A stretch of 64,000 nt of DNA from Heligmosomoides polygyrus polygyrus (GCA_947396885.1 OX377206.1:19091114-19155113); one strand, 5' to 3'; shown: positions 50,731 to 61,596, counted from the first letter of the stretch. The notes: generated from the letters alone by a model not told the origin. Translations and numbers: made by a program.

Positions 50731-50752
50731 CTCAAACTTGGGTAATTAAACC
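50731..50752 (-). ncRNA. Exact 22-nt nematode SL1 spliced-leader sequence
   Basis: Read on the minus strand from 50752 to 50731, the sequence is identical over 22 nt to the universal nematode SL1 exon (starts GGTTTAATTACCC, ends AAGTTTGAG). The next bases are GTTCCT. GT could be the SL RNA donor, but the usual GTAAAC continuation is absent. An Sm-like CAGTTTTGGAG lies at about 50642-50632. It may be a divergent SL1 RNA gene or pseudogene, or a retroposed trans-spliced cDNA. The match itself is certain; its function is not. Confidence 0.6.
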
Positions 50753-50959
50753 ACTTTATTAAAGACAAATAACACTAATTAACGAGAAATCGGGTTTCGC
50801 TGCAAAATGACTGAAATCGTGGAAGTGACAAGCATGCAAGTGAAACGTCGTCGGCGTCGTAGAATGCCCTTTGTTGTTTAGGCGGAGCTCTTATACAGAA
50901 GCACGCGGCTTCTGATGCGGAGCGCGATAAGCCTATGTTTCTTGAGCGCGGCTCGCAGA

Positions 50960-52035
50960 TGAGCACATCGATAACATTTCAAATTCTTGAGCTACAGTAG
51001 GACAGAAAATATGCTAAACAACACTTTTACATTAAAAAATAGGATCACTTGTCGCTTTTGCGACAAGGAGGGCCAGTTTTGAGATAGCGCCGGATTCTCG
51101 TTCGGATTCTTAAAATGTTCATCTGACTGACAGTGTAATTCAGACTCACATAGAGTTTCAGGGAATCGCATGGCTTCTGCGTGCAGTCTTATTAAAATCT
51201 TGACCTGTATTTTTGATTGCGTAAGAATAGCAGTAAATCTTCGGGCGAGAATTACTGTATTGAAGACTAACGGAGAAATCCACTAACGTTATTTTTCGTT
51301 CAATAGAGAAGTCTATTGAGCGGAATTTTTGCGACTATGAGGAGAAATGCTACTGTTGGCAGGGTACCCTATTTCTATTTTTTGGTTCATTTTTCATTAT
51401 ATCATGCTTTATTGAGTATGAGGCATTATTCTATGAAAAAATTTGCCAGTCTGAACGTTTTGCATCAGTAGAAATGCGCCAATAGTAGTTTCTGATTTTT
51501 TTCGGATGGAGCTTAAAAAAATGAGGAGTGGGCATTGTCTCCATTTCCATGTTTTGCATTCCGATTTTCGACACCCTCCTTTCGCATCATTTGTTCTTCC
51601 GTTTTCTTCCGAAAAACTTCCGAACAGGTCTAAGCAACTCTATCAATTTGTCTTTTCGACATTTAGAGGCACGCAGGGACCCGTAAACACTGGAACAAAA
51701 ACACAGTCGTATAAAAACGATAAGAATGGGCCAAATTTGGTAAATTTGAAGCGTTACTTCCTCGTGCACTGCAGATTTTGGGGAAACAGCATTATTCACA
51801 AGGTGCCTTTCTGGCGTGATGAGAGTCTTCAGGTTGTGTGGGTAGCTTTGCTGACCGCATCGCAGCAGCTCGTGCGAAATTTTATTCCCCATTTGTTGAA
51901 AAAGAAATTGGACTCGGAAGCCGAATAAAGGTTCGATATGAATCTTGATACATAGCTTTAAGACAGTCTTCTCTACAAAGCAGAATAAGTTGCTCCTGTA
52001 ATTTTTAATCGCCTAACATTTTCAGGCGCGCAGAT
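50960..52035. other. No gene recognised; one 140-codon + ORF at 51506-51928
   Basis: The ORF has no recognisable domain. Its 5' part (TTCCATGTTTTGCATTCCGA, TTTCTTCCGAAAAACTTCCG) resembles pyrimidine-rich dispersed sequence near 28440-28530, so I do not call a gene. Confidence 0.35.
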
Positions 52036-52822
52036 TCTCTACAGGATGCAGAGTTTAATCCTGACGAACTGAAGCGTTTCTTTGCAAACAAATTTTTTAA
52101 CACAAGAAACAAATGAAGTAGATATTGTACGCACAGGGGGACGTCTCGAGAATAAATTTGCTCAATGTATTTTCTGTCAGCCGCAATGGCAGTCTCCATC
52201 CTTGGCTTGAAGCAGGGGTGCACACAAAGTTTCGGGCGTTAAATTTTTTAACGATTTTTTAACGGAAAATTTTCGTTAAATTCCCAGTAAGTCGTTGAAT
52301 TTCGTTAAAACATACGATTCACTACGAACTATTAGTTCAATTGAAAAAACACCTTCAGAAAATAACTGGAATTCAATCTAGATAAAGCAGGCCTCGAAAC
52401 TCCCCACTTTCCTGGTTCTTTGCGAGACCGTTTTGTGTGATTGTTCTACCAAAGTACCGAAGGAACGGCACATATAGGCTCGGAAGAGAGAGAGAGGTAA
52501 CCTTGCACTCACTGCATACTCGCCTCGCCACGAAGACAACATGTCTGTCTAGTTAGATCGGAAAAAACCTATATCAGTTCAATGTAGAATGCAACGGTGC
52601 TGCATAAAACTCCATTTCGCACAACACAAAACGTTATATAGAGCTTTCTTGCAAGGCGCCCCCTCCGAGCCTATTCGCGCCGAAAACTAATGAGAACACA
52701 ATTAAATGCCTATCATGGAATGTTGATGATCAGAAAAAAGCAAATTTCCATTTTTTGATAGCCTTTTTCGCAAATTATTTAAAACAAGTGCTCCGACACG
52801 CCTAACGAGACACGCCGAGACA

Positions 52823-52858
52823 AGTGCGAGACACGCCTAACGGCGTGTCTCGCACTTG
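52823..52858. repeat. Perfect 16-bp-arm palindrome
   Basis: AAGTGCGAGACACGCC, loop TAAC, GGCGTGTCTCGCACTT. Preceded by further GAGACACGCC copies. Inside the hAT element. Confidence 0.75.
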
Positions 52859-53179
52859 CGCGCTTCGCGCGACTTTGCAGAACCCCTGACCTATGGAAAG
52901 CAGTTTTTGTAAGACATAAAATTCGCTAACGTCTAGGACCAGGTGCGTACTTTATCGACATAAAGCCGTTCACCACTTCGGTACCTTCATCATAGACATT
53001 CTCTTCGGATCGACCATTAATGTCATTGGCTTGTGCTGCGCAGTACTTCTGTCCCTCAGGTTGCTCCTCTGCAACCGTTCTCATGCTCAACAGCTATCGT
53101 TTCCAGATATTGTTGACATGAAGCCAGGTTTCCCCTTACTCGTTTCTTCTTACTGGATCTAAGTGATGGTCGGCCTTTA

Positions 53180-53990
53180 CTGGTCTTTCCCCCCCCCCCC
53201 CTCTTTAGTTCCCCACATTCCTTGTCCCAAATCCTGGACCACTTCTTTGTTTTCACTATTGACCCCTACTGGTCTTTTCTTGCTGGTTTCCCCGTCCTGG
53301 CCCCTCTTCCATGTTTTTCCCTTCCTCCCTGGTTGCTCTCCTGGTCGACCCTAGAGGTCTTCCTTACCGCCCTTCTCCATTACCCCTTAGTGGCCCTCCC
53401 GTGCTCACGGCAGACGTCGGTGACACGTATCAGAATCAGGACGCTTGTTGCGCGACGTTGGAAGCCTGTCTTCTGGATCCAGAAGCTTAGAAGCGGGCCT
53501 AGTCGCCGCTGGGTTGAAGAGGCATATGGCAAATTCCTTGTTCTCCGTATGCATTCCCTTACGGCTGCTTCCTGTTGGTTCCCCGTCCTGGTCCCGCGTC
53601 CAGGTCCCTTCTTCCAGGTAGATTCCCTTCGCCCTCGAGATCCTTCTTACTACTCGACCCCAATTAAGTAGCCCTCCCACGCTCACGATGACGGTGAGCG
53701 AACGCCCATTGCGCGACATCGGTGTCACATCTTTTAAATGTGGTCTCCCTTACTGGTAATGGATCCCCTTACTGATCCTCCTTACTGCTCCGCCTCTGAT
53801 TGGTAACTCCCAACGTGACTCTCCTTATTGCCTAAACCCTTCTTGGTGCCATTTCCTGGCCTGCTTCATTGTTCCTCCTATCGACCGCCCATCCTGATTC
53901 CTCCTCCAGGTCGCTCCCTCCCGATCGCTGTCGGTTCTTCACCCTCGAAATCCCCCTTTAGTGGTGATCTCATGCTAATGGCACGAAGTC
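53180..53990. repeat. Pyrimidine-rich low-complexity region with minisatellite patch
   Basis: Repeated CCTTACTGG/TCCCCTTACTG phrases and a 13-nt C tract. At 53405-53480 the CAGACGTCGGTGACACG ... AGGACGCTTGTTGCGCGACG unit of the 145-410 minisatellite recurs. Open frames (149 codons on +, 107 on -) result from composition. Confidence 0.5.
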
Positions 53991-54414
53991 GAGGCTTCTG
54001 AATCTGGAGGCTCAGGAACGCGCGTAGGTGCTGTTGCGTTAAGCAGTAACGGGCTGCGCTTCCCCTGTTACAGCGACATCACACGTTCAATAGCAAATTT
54101 TGTCCTCGCTTTAGATGACGAGGCGTATCTCGCTCATTGTCAGGTTATATCACTCGACCGCCCCCGCTGTGGATGATGCGGCGTATCTCAATTAGGTTAG
54201 ATCATTCAAACGGCATCGACAGCCAACTCAATTTAATAGTGGTAGATAGCGTTCAGCGGCCAAAAACATTCTCTCCGTATCGACTGCCCCAGGTGGCGAG
54301 GAAGAGTGATTTGGGAAAAGCACTGCTAAGTGGGGATAGGCATCTCACGATGGGTTCAGACAAGTATTTTAGTGGATTCCTTGACGCGCTTCGCGGTTGA
54401 ACGAAGAATTTTCA

Positions 54415-54725
54415 AAAGCATGAAGGATGACCTTACGGCTATACTCAAGCCCTTTTTGGGGTTACGCCACGCATTCTATGTACTTCTATGAGATATCGGA
54501 GACGATTTCAACGCGCATTTGGCTCATACAAAGGTTTGCGGTGGACAGCCGATGAACAAGTCAGCGCGTCAGCGCTTTATCTTTCTCAGACAAGACTGCT
54601 ACTATTTCCCCCCCCCCCCCCTCTCCCGAAGGGGTGTATGCTTGTTTGGCTTGGATGGAAAATCCGAACCAAGAACTTGGTATCGGTGCACGCCACAGTC
54701 GGCACCCCCTGCACTACATGAAGTG
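54415..54725 (-). repeat. tRNA-derived SINE inside the hAT element
   Basis: GAAGGATGACCTTACGGCTA (tail side), ACAAAGGTTTGCGGTGGACA, GCCGATGAACAAGTCAGCGC, GAAAATCCGAACCAAGAACT and a degraded head near 54700 follow the family order. A 14-nt C tract interrupts it at 54608-54621. Confidence 0.6.
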
Positions 54726-55558
54726 TGTCACAGAATTTATGAAAGATAGCAAGGAAACACATACGAAAAAGGGTCCGCGCGCTCTACGTGGTATCACGGG
54801 AGCAAGATCATAGGTAAAACCCAAACAGTGACATCGGAGCTCAATATCCTTTCGAATCTCACGGCTATGATAGAGCGGATTGTTTTCGTTTATTCTTGTT
54901 GATTTCAATAGTTTTCCAGAAGCAGAGCTAATCGGGAGGGTGAGGACTGCAAAACTTATTGAGAAAACAGTCCGTTAAAAATTTCGTTAAATTTCTGAAA
55001 GTTTCCGTTAAGTCATTAAGCCAGATTTTAACGAAAAATGCCGTTAATTCGTTAAATTCGTTAAATCGTTAACCGTTAAATGTGCACCCCTGGCTTGAAG
55101 CACTCGCACGCTCTCTTTGAAAGAGTGCTGTCCATATTTGTGAAATCTGCTTCAACAGCGATGTGGCCCTAGGATGCCTTGCCTTGTTGGCAACCCTTTC
55201 GACTACCATCCTCCAAACATGCCCTCTTCCAGGGGATTCAAATCCGGGCTACTCAGGAGCCAAAAATCCTTAGGCCACGACATGTCCAAGTTATCGGACA
55301 GGCAGTTTTGAAGTAAGTGTCTTGTGTGAGCTGATGCGACTTCCCGCTGAAAGACGTATGGCATCCTTGAGGGTACAGTCACCATCCACGGTTTAACTAC
55401 TGTCTGCGGGGTTTGACTACAGTCCGACTCGCAGATAAACTCTTTTAGTGACAGTTTGTCATCGGAATCAGCGCCTGAGCTTTTTCACGACTGTCGCAGA
55501 TCTTGGAATGCGTTGCCGCGAATAGGTTTTTCTCTTCGGGTTCGAAGCACCTTCCTCA

Positions 55559-57393
55559 CAAGGGAATTGTCTGAACGGTACGCCGGAACGGCAAGAACGA
55601 GTACTATGGGGGGGGGGGGGGGGGGAATCTAAGTCCTCCAAATAGTAACAGAACATATTTTGTTTTTGCCGAATCCTTGGGGCAAACGAGTACGAGGGTG
55701 TAATGGTTAAGGGTCCGCAGAGCGAGCTTATCATGACAGCGCAAGATACCGGTGTCGTGTTATGGGTGGCGCAGTGGTAGAGGGGATCGCTCTTGTTCGG
55801 GAGGTCGAGAGTTCGGTTGCCATGCTACGTCACGCTTTTGCTACTTTTACCATGGTATCGGATTTCCATAGAGATTTCCATATCTGAACTTGTTTCGAAG
55901 TTTGCTACGGTAATATGTTTTTATTAGTTATTACTTGACGACATCTCGTAATTCACCGGCAATGTCCGAAATGCGATTTTATATGAAATATTTATAAAAT
56001 AACTTCAATATCAATGATACACAAGCACAAAGTATATAAAACAGTAAGACCGATCACAGCATGGGCAACGTATGAAGGCTGCAGTTTTTCACATCCTGAC
56101 TCATCACGTGGTCCAAGGTCTTCCGGGAATGCCATTCCACTCGGGGTTTCGAAGCAACCAAGATGTTGATGATGATGTTGATGGTGATGTTTCATTCTCA
56201 TTTTTTTTCAAAGAAATCCAAAGCAGGTGCTAGTACTTTCTCTGCTGCGGGATTGCTTCACAGTTCCTGCCCAGTGGTACTCCGCTGCAGCCCAAGCCTG
56301 GAATCGCGATACAGTCCACTTTCCTCAGTTCTCAAAATTGTATAGGATAACAATTCTAGTATGGCCAAACCATTTCCTTTGAAACGATCTGTCCTCCCGA
56401 AAACGTGATCGTGCCTTCACTTGTTAGTGGCGTCGTGACTTCGGCACAAGCTCTTCTGGTTGAAACTCTTGGTCCTCTTCTTCCACTGCCACCAACTTCT
56501 CCACTTCGTCGATTTCCAGCTGTCGCAGTTCGAAATCCCGTAGGATACCTGCTATCCTTTCCGCCAGCTTCTTCCCGTCCCTCTAAGGGCATCCAGTGGA
56601 GGATCCGCACTTCAGTGTCAGTAGGTGAATGACCACTCGAGGGTTAGCAGACATTGTAGTGTCAATGTTGGCGGCAGCAGCTTGTTATGACCGCGCGACT
56701 TTGTAAGAATAATAGAGGCGACTACATTGATCGAGGTGGTAGGTCAAATTGAAGATCATGTGGTCCCCTCCTACATTGTGAGGACAATGCTGGCTGACAC
56801 TCACCTCACCGACGCTAATAAATTGCATTTGAATCAATTTTCGAGCTTTCTGCGGCTGTTTCATGTTGCTCCTGCGTCAAAATTTCTTACATTGACAACG
56901 AGAACAATTTATTGGAGAAAAAGTTTCATATAAAATCGCATTTGGCATATTTCGGACATTGCTGGTGAATTACGAGATGTCGACAAATAGTAATAAGTAG
57001 TACGACATCTTACCGTAGCAAACTCCAAAAACAAGTTCAGATATGGAAATCTCTAGGGAAATCCGACACCATGGTAAAAGTGTAAAAACGCGACGTATGT
57101 AGCATGGGAACCGAGCCGTCGACCTCATGAACACAAGGCGTGCCGCCCTCTACCATTGCGCCACCCAGTCCATAATACCGGTATCATATTGCGCCACCCA
57201 GTCCATAATACCGGTATCATATGCAGCTGTGCTGCCGCTCGCTCTGCGGACCCTTAAGCATTGCACCTTCCTACTCCTTTGCCTGAAGGATTCGGCAAAA
57301 CCAAAACATGTTCTGCAACTATTTGGAGGATGGAGATTCTCCCTATAGTACTCGTTCTTTCCGCTCCGACGTACCGTTCAGACAGTTCCCTTG
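55559..57393. mobile_element. Fold-back element with ~450-bp arms carrying tRNA-like sequence
   Basis: Long inverted arms (about 55559-56000 and 56925-57393) begin CAAGGGAATTGTCTGAACGG / CAAGGGAACTGTCTGAACGG and are flanked by a 3-bp duplication TCA (55556-55558 and 57394-57396). Removing the element restores the mariner reading frame. Each arm contains a tRNA-like head: TGGCGCAGTGGTAGAG with GGTCGAGAGTTCGGTTGCC on + near 55770-55820, and the inverted counterpart near 57170-57110. The centre (about 56000-56925) has ORFs up to 84 codons with no domain. Superfamily unknown. Confidence 0.75.
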
Positions 57394-57699
57394 TCAGGCT
57401 CGTCAGAAGCACTGTACCGGGCCACAACATCGTAAACGGCTGATCTTGGATGCTCAAAGTATCGAATTGTTTCTGCTGGCGTGCACCCAGCGCGAATACT
57501 TTCGATAATCGCAGCTCTTCGGCTGTACTCCACACTTATGTGCAACATCGAGGCCATTCTGAGGACATGACTGCTTACTAGAGTCTTATGGCTTTCAAGA
57601 TCACAAATCGCAACCTCTGTTGGAACTCTGGTGTGGTGGGAAATTTGAATCTAAATTTGTCCGGATTTAGGCGCCGCACTCTGTAGTTTTAAGCGTGAA

Positions 57700-58345
57700 A
57701 AATCCGGTTTCTGCGCAAACAGATTTTTATCCGACTGGTATACATCGGGCTGTGACATTCAATGACATTCATTGTTTCGATGCGGGGAAACTCAATTAAA
57801 ATTATAACTTCTCTTTTCCAATTTTCGACTCACTCCCTAGGGCTAACGTTTGTATGCAGTATGGTGGTTGCCGGGAAGCATTTCAAATCTTTTCTGTCAA
57901 CACTCCTCTGTTTGTATCAGTTGCCGTATTTGCTACTGTTAGCTGAAACCTAAACGCATCCACGGGAAGGAATTAGGCTTGAATCAAACAGACAACGCTG
58001 ACTCGTTGACAAACGATTTCTGCAAACAGACTGTATGCAGATCACTCTTTTTTGGCGTCGTTCCACCTTCGAAAGGCTGGATCCAGATTCTTATTCTGGA
58101 CGCTGCTTCGATTACCAGTCAGTGGCCGCTCCAGCAGTTGGATGACGAGTTGGAGAGAACCATGCGACGGTGGAGGCTGGCGGTGGGATAAGTATCCCCG
58201 GCGAGTGCCCGCAGCCGCGCCAAGCTGCCTGCTCACCGGCCCAGAGATCGTCTCGAACAAACAGCTCTCCTCGTCGTCGCTATCACTGTACGCCTTCGCT
58301 TCCCGTCGTTCCGTCGCCACGTCGTCGTCCTCGTTGCGCAGCTGA
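57700..58345 (+). promoter_or_regulatory. Region upstream of the acyl-CoA synthetase-like gene
   Basis: AT-rich to about 57960, then GC-rich up to the ATG at 58346. A 70-codon ORF (57979-58191) and a 97-codon ORF ending one codon before 58346 have no recognisable product. CTCGTTGCGCAG (ending about 58339) might be a weak trans-splice acceptor 6 nt before the ATG. Confidence 0.3.
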
Positions 58346-58684
58346 ATGGAGACGCTCACCGCACAGTACTCGAGCACGACCATATCCTGCCTACAACGCG
58401 AACGCTTCGACCTGGGTCAGTACCAGATTACCGTGTCCGTCGACGAAACCACACCATCGATCGGCACCGAATCCGTTGAACAGGATGACAACACCAGCAC
58501 CACAGCCGACGACACGGACACATCTGTCGCCGTCGACATCAAGGAGATCGCCGCCTCTGCTCCTGTCAGCCCATCTCCAGCGCCTCCGGAAGAACCCGAA
58601 GGAATGGACGGCAAATCGTGGAGTCGATGGTTATTTTCTCGGATCTCCAGCGTGCTCGAAAGGAATCCGGATCATGTAGCTCTA
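58346..58684 (+). CDS. Acyl-CoA synthetase-like exon 1
   Basis: 113 codons. Starts METLTAQYSSTTISCLQRER, continues through an acidic Thr/Asp tract (NTSTTADDTDTSVAVDIKE) and a Pro-rich stretch (SPSPAPPEEPEG), and ends ISSVLERNPDHVAL. Donor GTGAGT. The first 80 residues show no family resemblance, so an alternative promoter or upstream exon cannot be excluded. Confidence 0.75.
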
Positions 58685-61596
58685 GTGAGTGCTAACTTCT
58701 ACTTTTTCATTGATAAGGAAGATTGACCTTATTTATTTATTTGTCTGGATTTAGGAGCGCACGTCAGCGTCGAAAGTATCATCAAAAACAATGACCAGTG
58801 CGTGTAATAATATACAATTTTCACGTCGAGTTGGACACTTTTCAAAGCAAATTGGACACTCTTCTATGCTAGTTTTAAGACTTTCGAAGTTAAAGCGAAC
58901 TCTTCCAAGTCCAAATTAGCTTCAGCCAAGTCAAACTATAGACCCAATAAGACGGTTAGAATAATTTTTTGTTTTAGGAAAATACGGTACAATTTTCGTT
59001 GATTTTTTTAGTTTATCTGCCCCGATAATTGTAATAATTTTATAAAAATTTTTTTATCGAGAAAAAAATAATAATCTAAAATTTCTCTCAAAGCGCAACA
59101 AAGAAGTAAGCATGAAGCGCATTAAAAGATGAGATCGCGCTATGCCCTTAAAAGGATCGTCTCAACTTTCATTTGATTGATCCCACTTACATGAACCATC
59201 AAAATGAGGCTTTACAGTTGTTTTTGTTGTATCGTTAGCAGGAGTCAAACTCCATGCAAACAGAAATTTTACTATCAATCGAACAAAAATCACGGCTTCT
59301 TGGAAAAAGGCATGGCGCAATCTCTTTTTTGGAACCAAGAAATGATTTTCTTTTTGCACTTTGAAACAAACTCTAAACCATAATTTTTCCTCAAAAAATA
59401 AAAGCTTTATAAAATTTCACATAATGTTTTTACTTATTGGGTTGTTGAACTAAAACCTCAAAGAAAGTTAAACTATTATAAAATTGCTTACTATGAAAGC
59501 TATACTAAAATGCTACTCGAACAAAAATTTATTCCAGCCTTTTTGGAGAGTTTCTGCTTTAGTTGAATCTAGAAGAAGCCCATTGTAGACGTCCATTTTA
59601 AAATTGTACAGTTCACACCATCTATGAGAAAAAAACGACACTAATTATCGAACAATCCAATATTTGTTTTTCCAATATTTTGGGCGTGGTTTACATGCGG
59701 ATAATCAGCGAAACAGAAATTGGTCATGTGGGTGAATTAGACGAATATCTGAACTAATCCATACGGATTATACAGTATCCATATGGAATTGGGATTATGC
59801 ATAGGCATGCAGTAAGTGGTAATGCATGTCGTAGACCAGATTAGTGATTGTTATTTTACACCAGCAGGTATCACTGTGGATTTTTTGTGGATGATTTTGT
59901 GGATCTATTCTGAACATTTTTGTGTAGGCGCAAGTCGATTCAGAAGATTAGGCCGCCGATAATCCGCGCGGGTTTCCCGTGTCATCTCTGATGCTGAACT
60001 AGAGTCCAATGGGAGTTCACATTACCTTCGTTGAGCGAACTCGTCTTTTTGGAGAATGTGGTAATCACCGCCAAATAGGTTCGAGGAAACGTCACGGTCA
60101 TAGCTTCTATGCTTTTCGGAGCGAAGCAGAATTGTGAGGTGGTTCCTAGTCTTGCTGGGGGGAGGGATTTCTCCACCTTCATATCCCTCCATAAGATCCG
60201 AGAAATTCATTCGAAAAGTTTAATACAAAAGCCTGGACTACGAGTACATACTTCTACATCGTAGCTGTGGAAGGGCATCCAATTGTGTTTCAGCTAGTAG
60301 CCCGATGTGGAAGAGACGTCCCCATCTTCCTTGCATCGTGAGGTAAAGCACTGTGTTCCAAGTTGGGGAGAAAGCAAAAAAGCTCTCAAAACTTAGGAAA
60401 ATCAGGATTTATAAAAATTTCTAATAAAACATGTTTTACTACCAATTTTTAGCGTTGATTAAAGTAGAATAGGGCAAACCAAGCGGAATTTCATGAATGG
60501 CGATGAAATGTGTTGCAAAGATTTTCTCCATATAACGGAAGTTGCCCTTGTCATCTTTTTCGCGTTTCTTCTTCATGCACGTTTCTTGCATTTTCATGTG
60601 AAAATTATAACAACGTGAGCCACCTGAGGGCTTCGAAGTAAAGCAAAATGCATAAAATCTTCGGAAAAGTAAGGAAAGCGAATGGAAAGTGATTTTACAA
60701 TTGCTCTTGAGCAACCGTTTTATCATTCATACATCCATCAACGTTTAATTATTAAAGGGAAATTTTGGTTTTCATTTCCACACTGAAGTCTTCCAGTGTA
60801 TGGGCCTGATCCTATGGTGAAGGTGCATGTGGTGTGGCGTGATAGCTTTTAGAGCTTCTTCGCCATTTCTGCGTGTATTTATTTCGCTTTCTATTAGTTG
60901 AATCCATGCTGTTCGATATAGCTGTAACTTTAAAAAATGAGCTTGGTTGCTATTGTTCAAATCCTGAAATTTTACTGTCATTACATTTTTTACTGGAGGG
61001 AAGGCTGTTTCAACCATAACTCCGTGGTTTTCCTTCCATCAGAAAATTTGAGACGGCTAACCTGAGAATATCAGCGAAGCAGCCGGCTTTTTTCACAATT
61101 TTTTATTTTATTTTATTTTATTTTATTTTATTTACTGCACATACTGTACGCTATAAATAATAAACGAAACAAGAACTGTAGTGTAAGCCAGAGTACATTA
61201 CATACGTTCGTTCGATTTGAGTATTTTCCAATCCTCTCGTGAAAAATGCGGAAATTTTAGTTTGAAATTTGATAAACTGAGATTTTAGCAATTCCATAGC
61301 CATCAGATCATTTAACTCACCTTTTTTTTGCAAATCAAATTCACTACGGTGAAAAGTGCTAAATTAAGTGCTAGCGTTACTTTATCAGGTTGATGAAGTT
61401 GGAGAACGAAGATACATCACCTACGACGAGCTGATGAGAAACGTGAACAGAGCTGCTAATTTCTTACTCCATCATGGTGTGCAGAGAGGCGATCGAGTGG
61501 CGATCTCTATGAGCAACAGCGTGGAGTTCATCTACTTCGAGCTGGCCTTATTTCTAATTGGCGCTGTGCCAATTCTTTTGAATCCTGGACATGTTG
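58346..61596 (+). CDS. AMP-binding acyl-CoA synthetase-like protein, first two exons (partial)
   Basis: Exons 58346-58684 and 61389-61596 join in phase 0 (HVAL/VDEV) and leave phase 1 at GTGAGT. The first 80 or so residues are Ser/Thr/Glu/Pro-rich and look disordered. The ANL-superfamily fold then begins: SRISSVLERNPDHVALVDEV, GERRYITYDELMRNVNRAAN, FLLHHGVQRGDRVAISMSNS, VEFIYFELALFLIGAVPILL, NPGHV. This pattern (YxEL...AN.L...G...GD.VAI...N..E......A....GAVP) is the N-terminal region of enzymes that adenylate carboxylic acids, usually fatty acids, and transfer them to CoA. The signature P-loop and later motifs are outside the window. A TGA lies immediately upstream of the ATG, fixing the longest start. 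Subfamily (FATP, medium-chain or other) cannot be set from this part. Confidence 0.82.
58805..59680. repeat. Dispersed AT-rich repeat family, copy 3
   Basis: Matches 8915-9770 block by block (GAGATCGCGCTATGCC, ACCATCAAAATGAGGC, GGAGTCAAACTCCATGCAAA, TATCAATCGAACAAAAATCA, CCTCAAAAAATAAAAGC, CCTCAAAGAAAGTTAAAC, GCCTTTTTGGAGAG). It fills much of intron 1 of the synthetase gene. Confidence 0.6.
59690..61100. other. Intron sequence, nothing recognised
   Basis: Minus-strand ORFs of 62-95 codons have no domain and no acceptor/donor framing. Confidence 0.4.
61100..61134. repeat. (TTTTA)n microsatellite
   Basis: About six perfect TTTTA units. Confidence 0.85.
61389..61596 (+). CDS. Acyl-CoA synthetase-like exon 2
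   Basis: Acceptor ACTTTATCAG, donor GTGAGT, phase 0 to 1. Carries the conserved N-terminal ANL motifs from VDEVGERRYITYDELM to ILLNPGHV. The following intron contains the antisense RTE element, and the next exon lies beyond the window. Confidence 0.88.

Larger units (their letters stand above)
52213..55092. mobile_element. hAT-family element, non-autonomous (2880 bp)
   Basis: Ends CAGGGGTGCACA and TGTGCACCCCTG, flanked by the 8-bp duplication GCTTGAAG (52205-52212 and 55093-55100). The 8-bp TSD and the CAGGGGTG start are diagnostic of hAT. Subterminal zones at both ends contain repeated CGTTAAAT/ATTTAACG words. No hAT transposase is visible. The interior is pyrimidine-rich low-complexity DNA (53180-53960), a minisatellite patch, a palindrome and a SINE. 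Confidence 0.85.
52042..57683 (-). mobile_element. mariner-family element split by two later insertions
   Basis: Outer ends CAGAGTGCGGCGCCTAAATC (from 57683, minus strand) and the weaker CAGGATGCAGAGTTTAATCC (from 52042), with TA at 52040-52041 and 57684-57685. Removing the two insertions and their TSDs leaves about 920 bp, similar to the mariner at 3712-4636. The minus strand encodes, in order: RRAAIIESIRAGCTPAETIR (about 57520-57460, N-terminal HTH); ASNPKRKTYSRQRIPRSATV (about 55550-55490); VFQREVASAHTRHLLQNCLS; FWLLSSPDLNPLEEGMFGGW (to about 55203); KARHPRATSLLKQISQIWTA; and FKPRMETAIAADRKYIEQIY (52217-52150). The piece between the HTH and the catalytic domain is largely lost. Confidence 0.85.

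Noticed and set aside
51506..51928. 140-codon + ORF as a gene
   Set aside because: No domain, and its 5' part resembles dispersed pyrimidine-rich sequence near 28440.
53222..53728. 149-codon + ORF and 107-codon - ORF
   Set aside because: Located in pyrimidine-rich repeats within a hAT element. Composition keeps the frames open.
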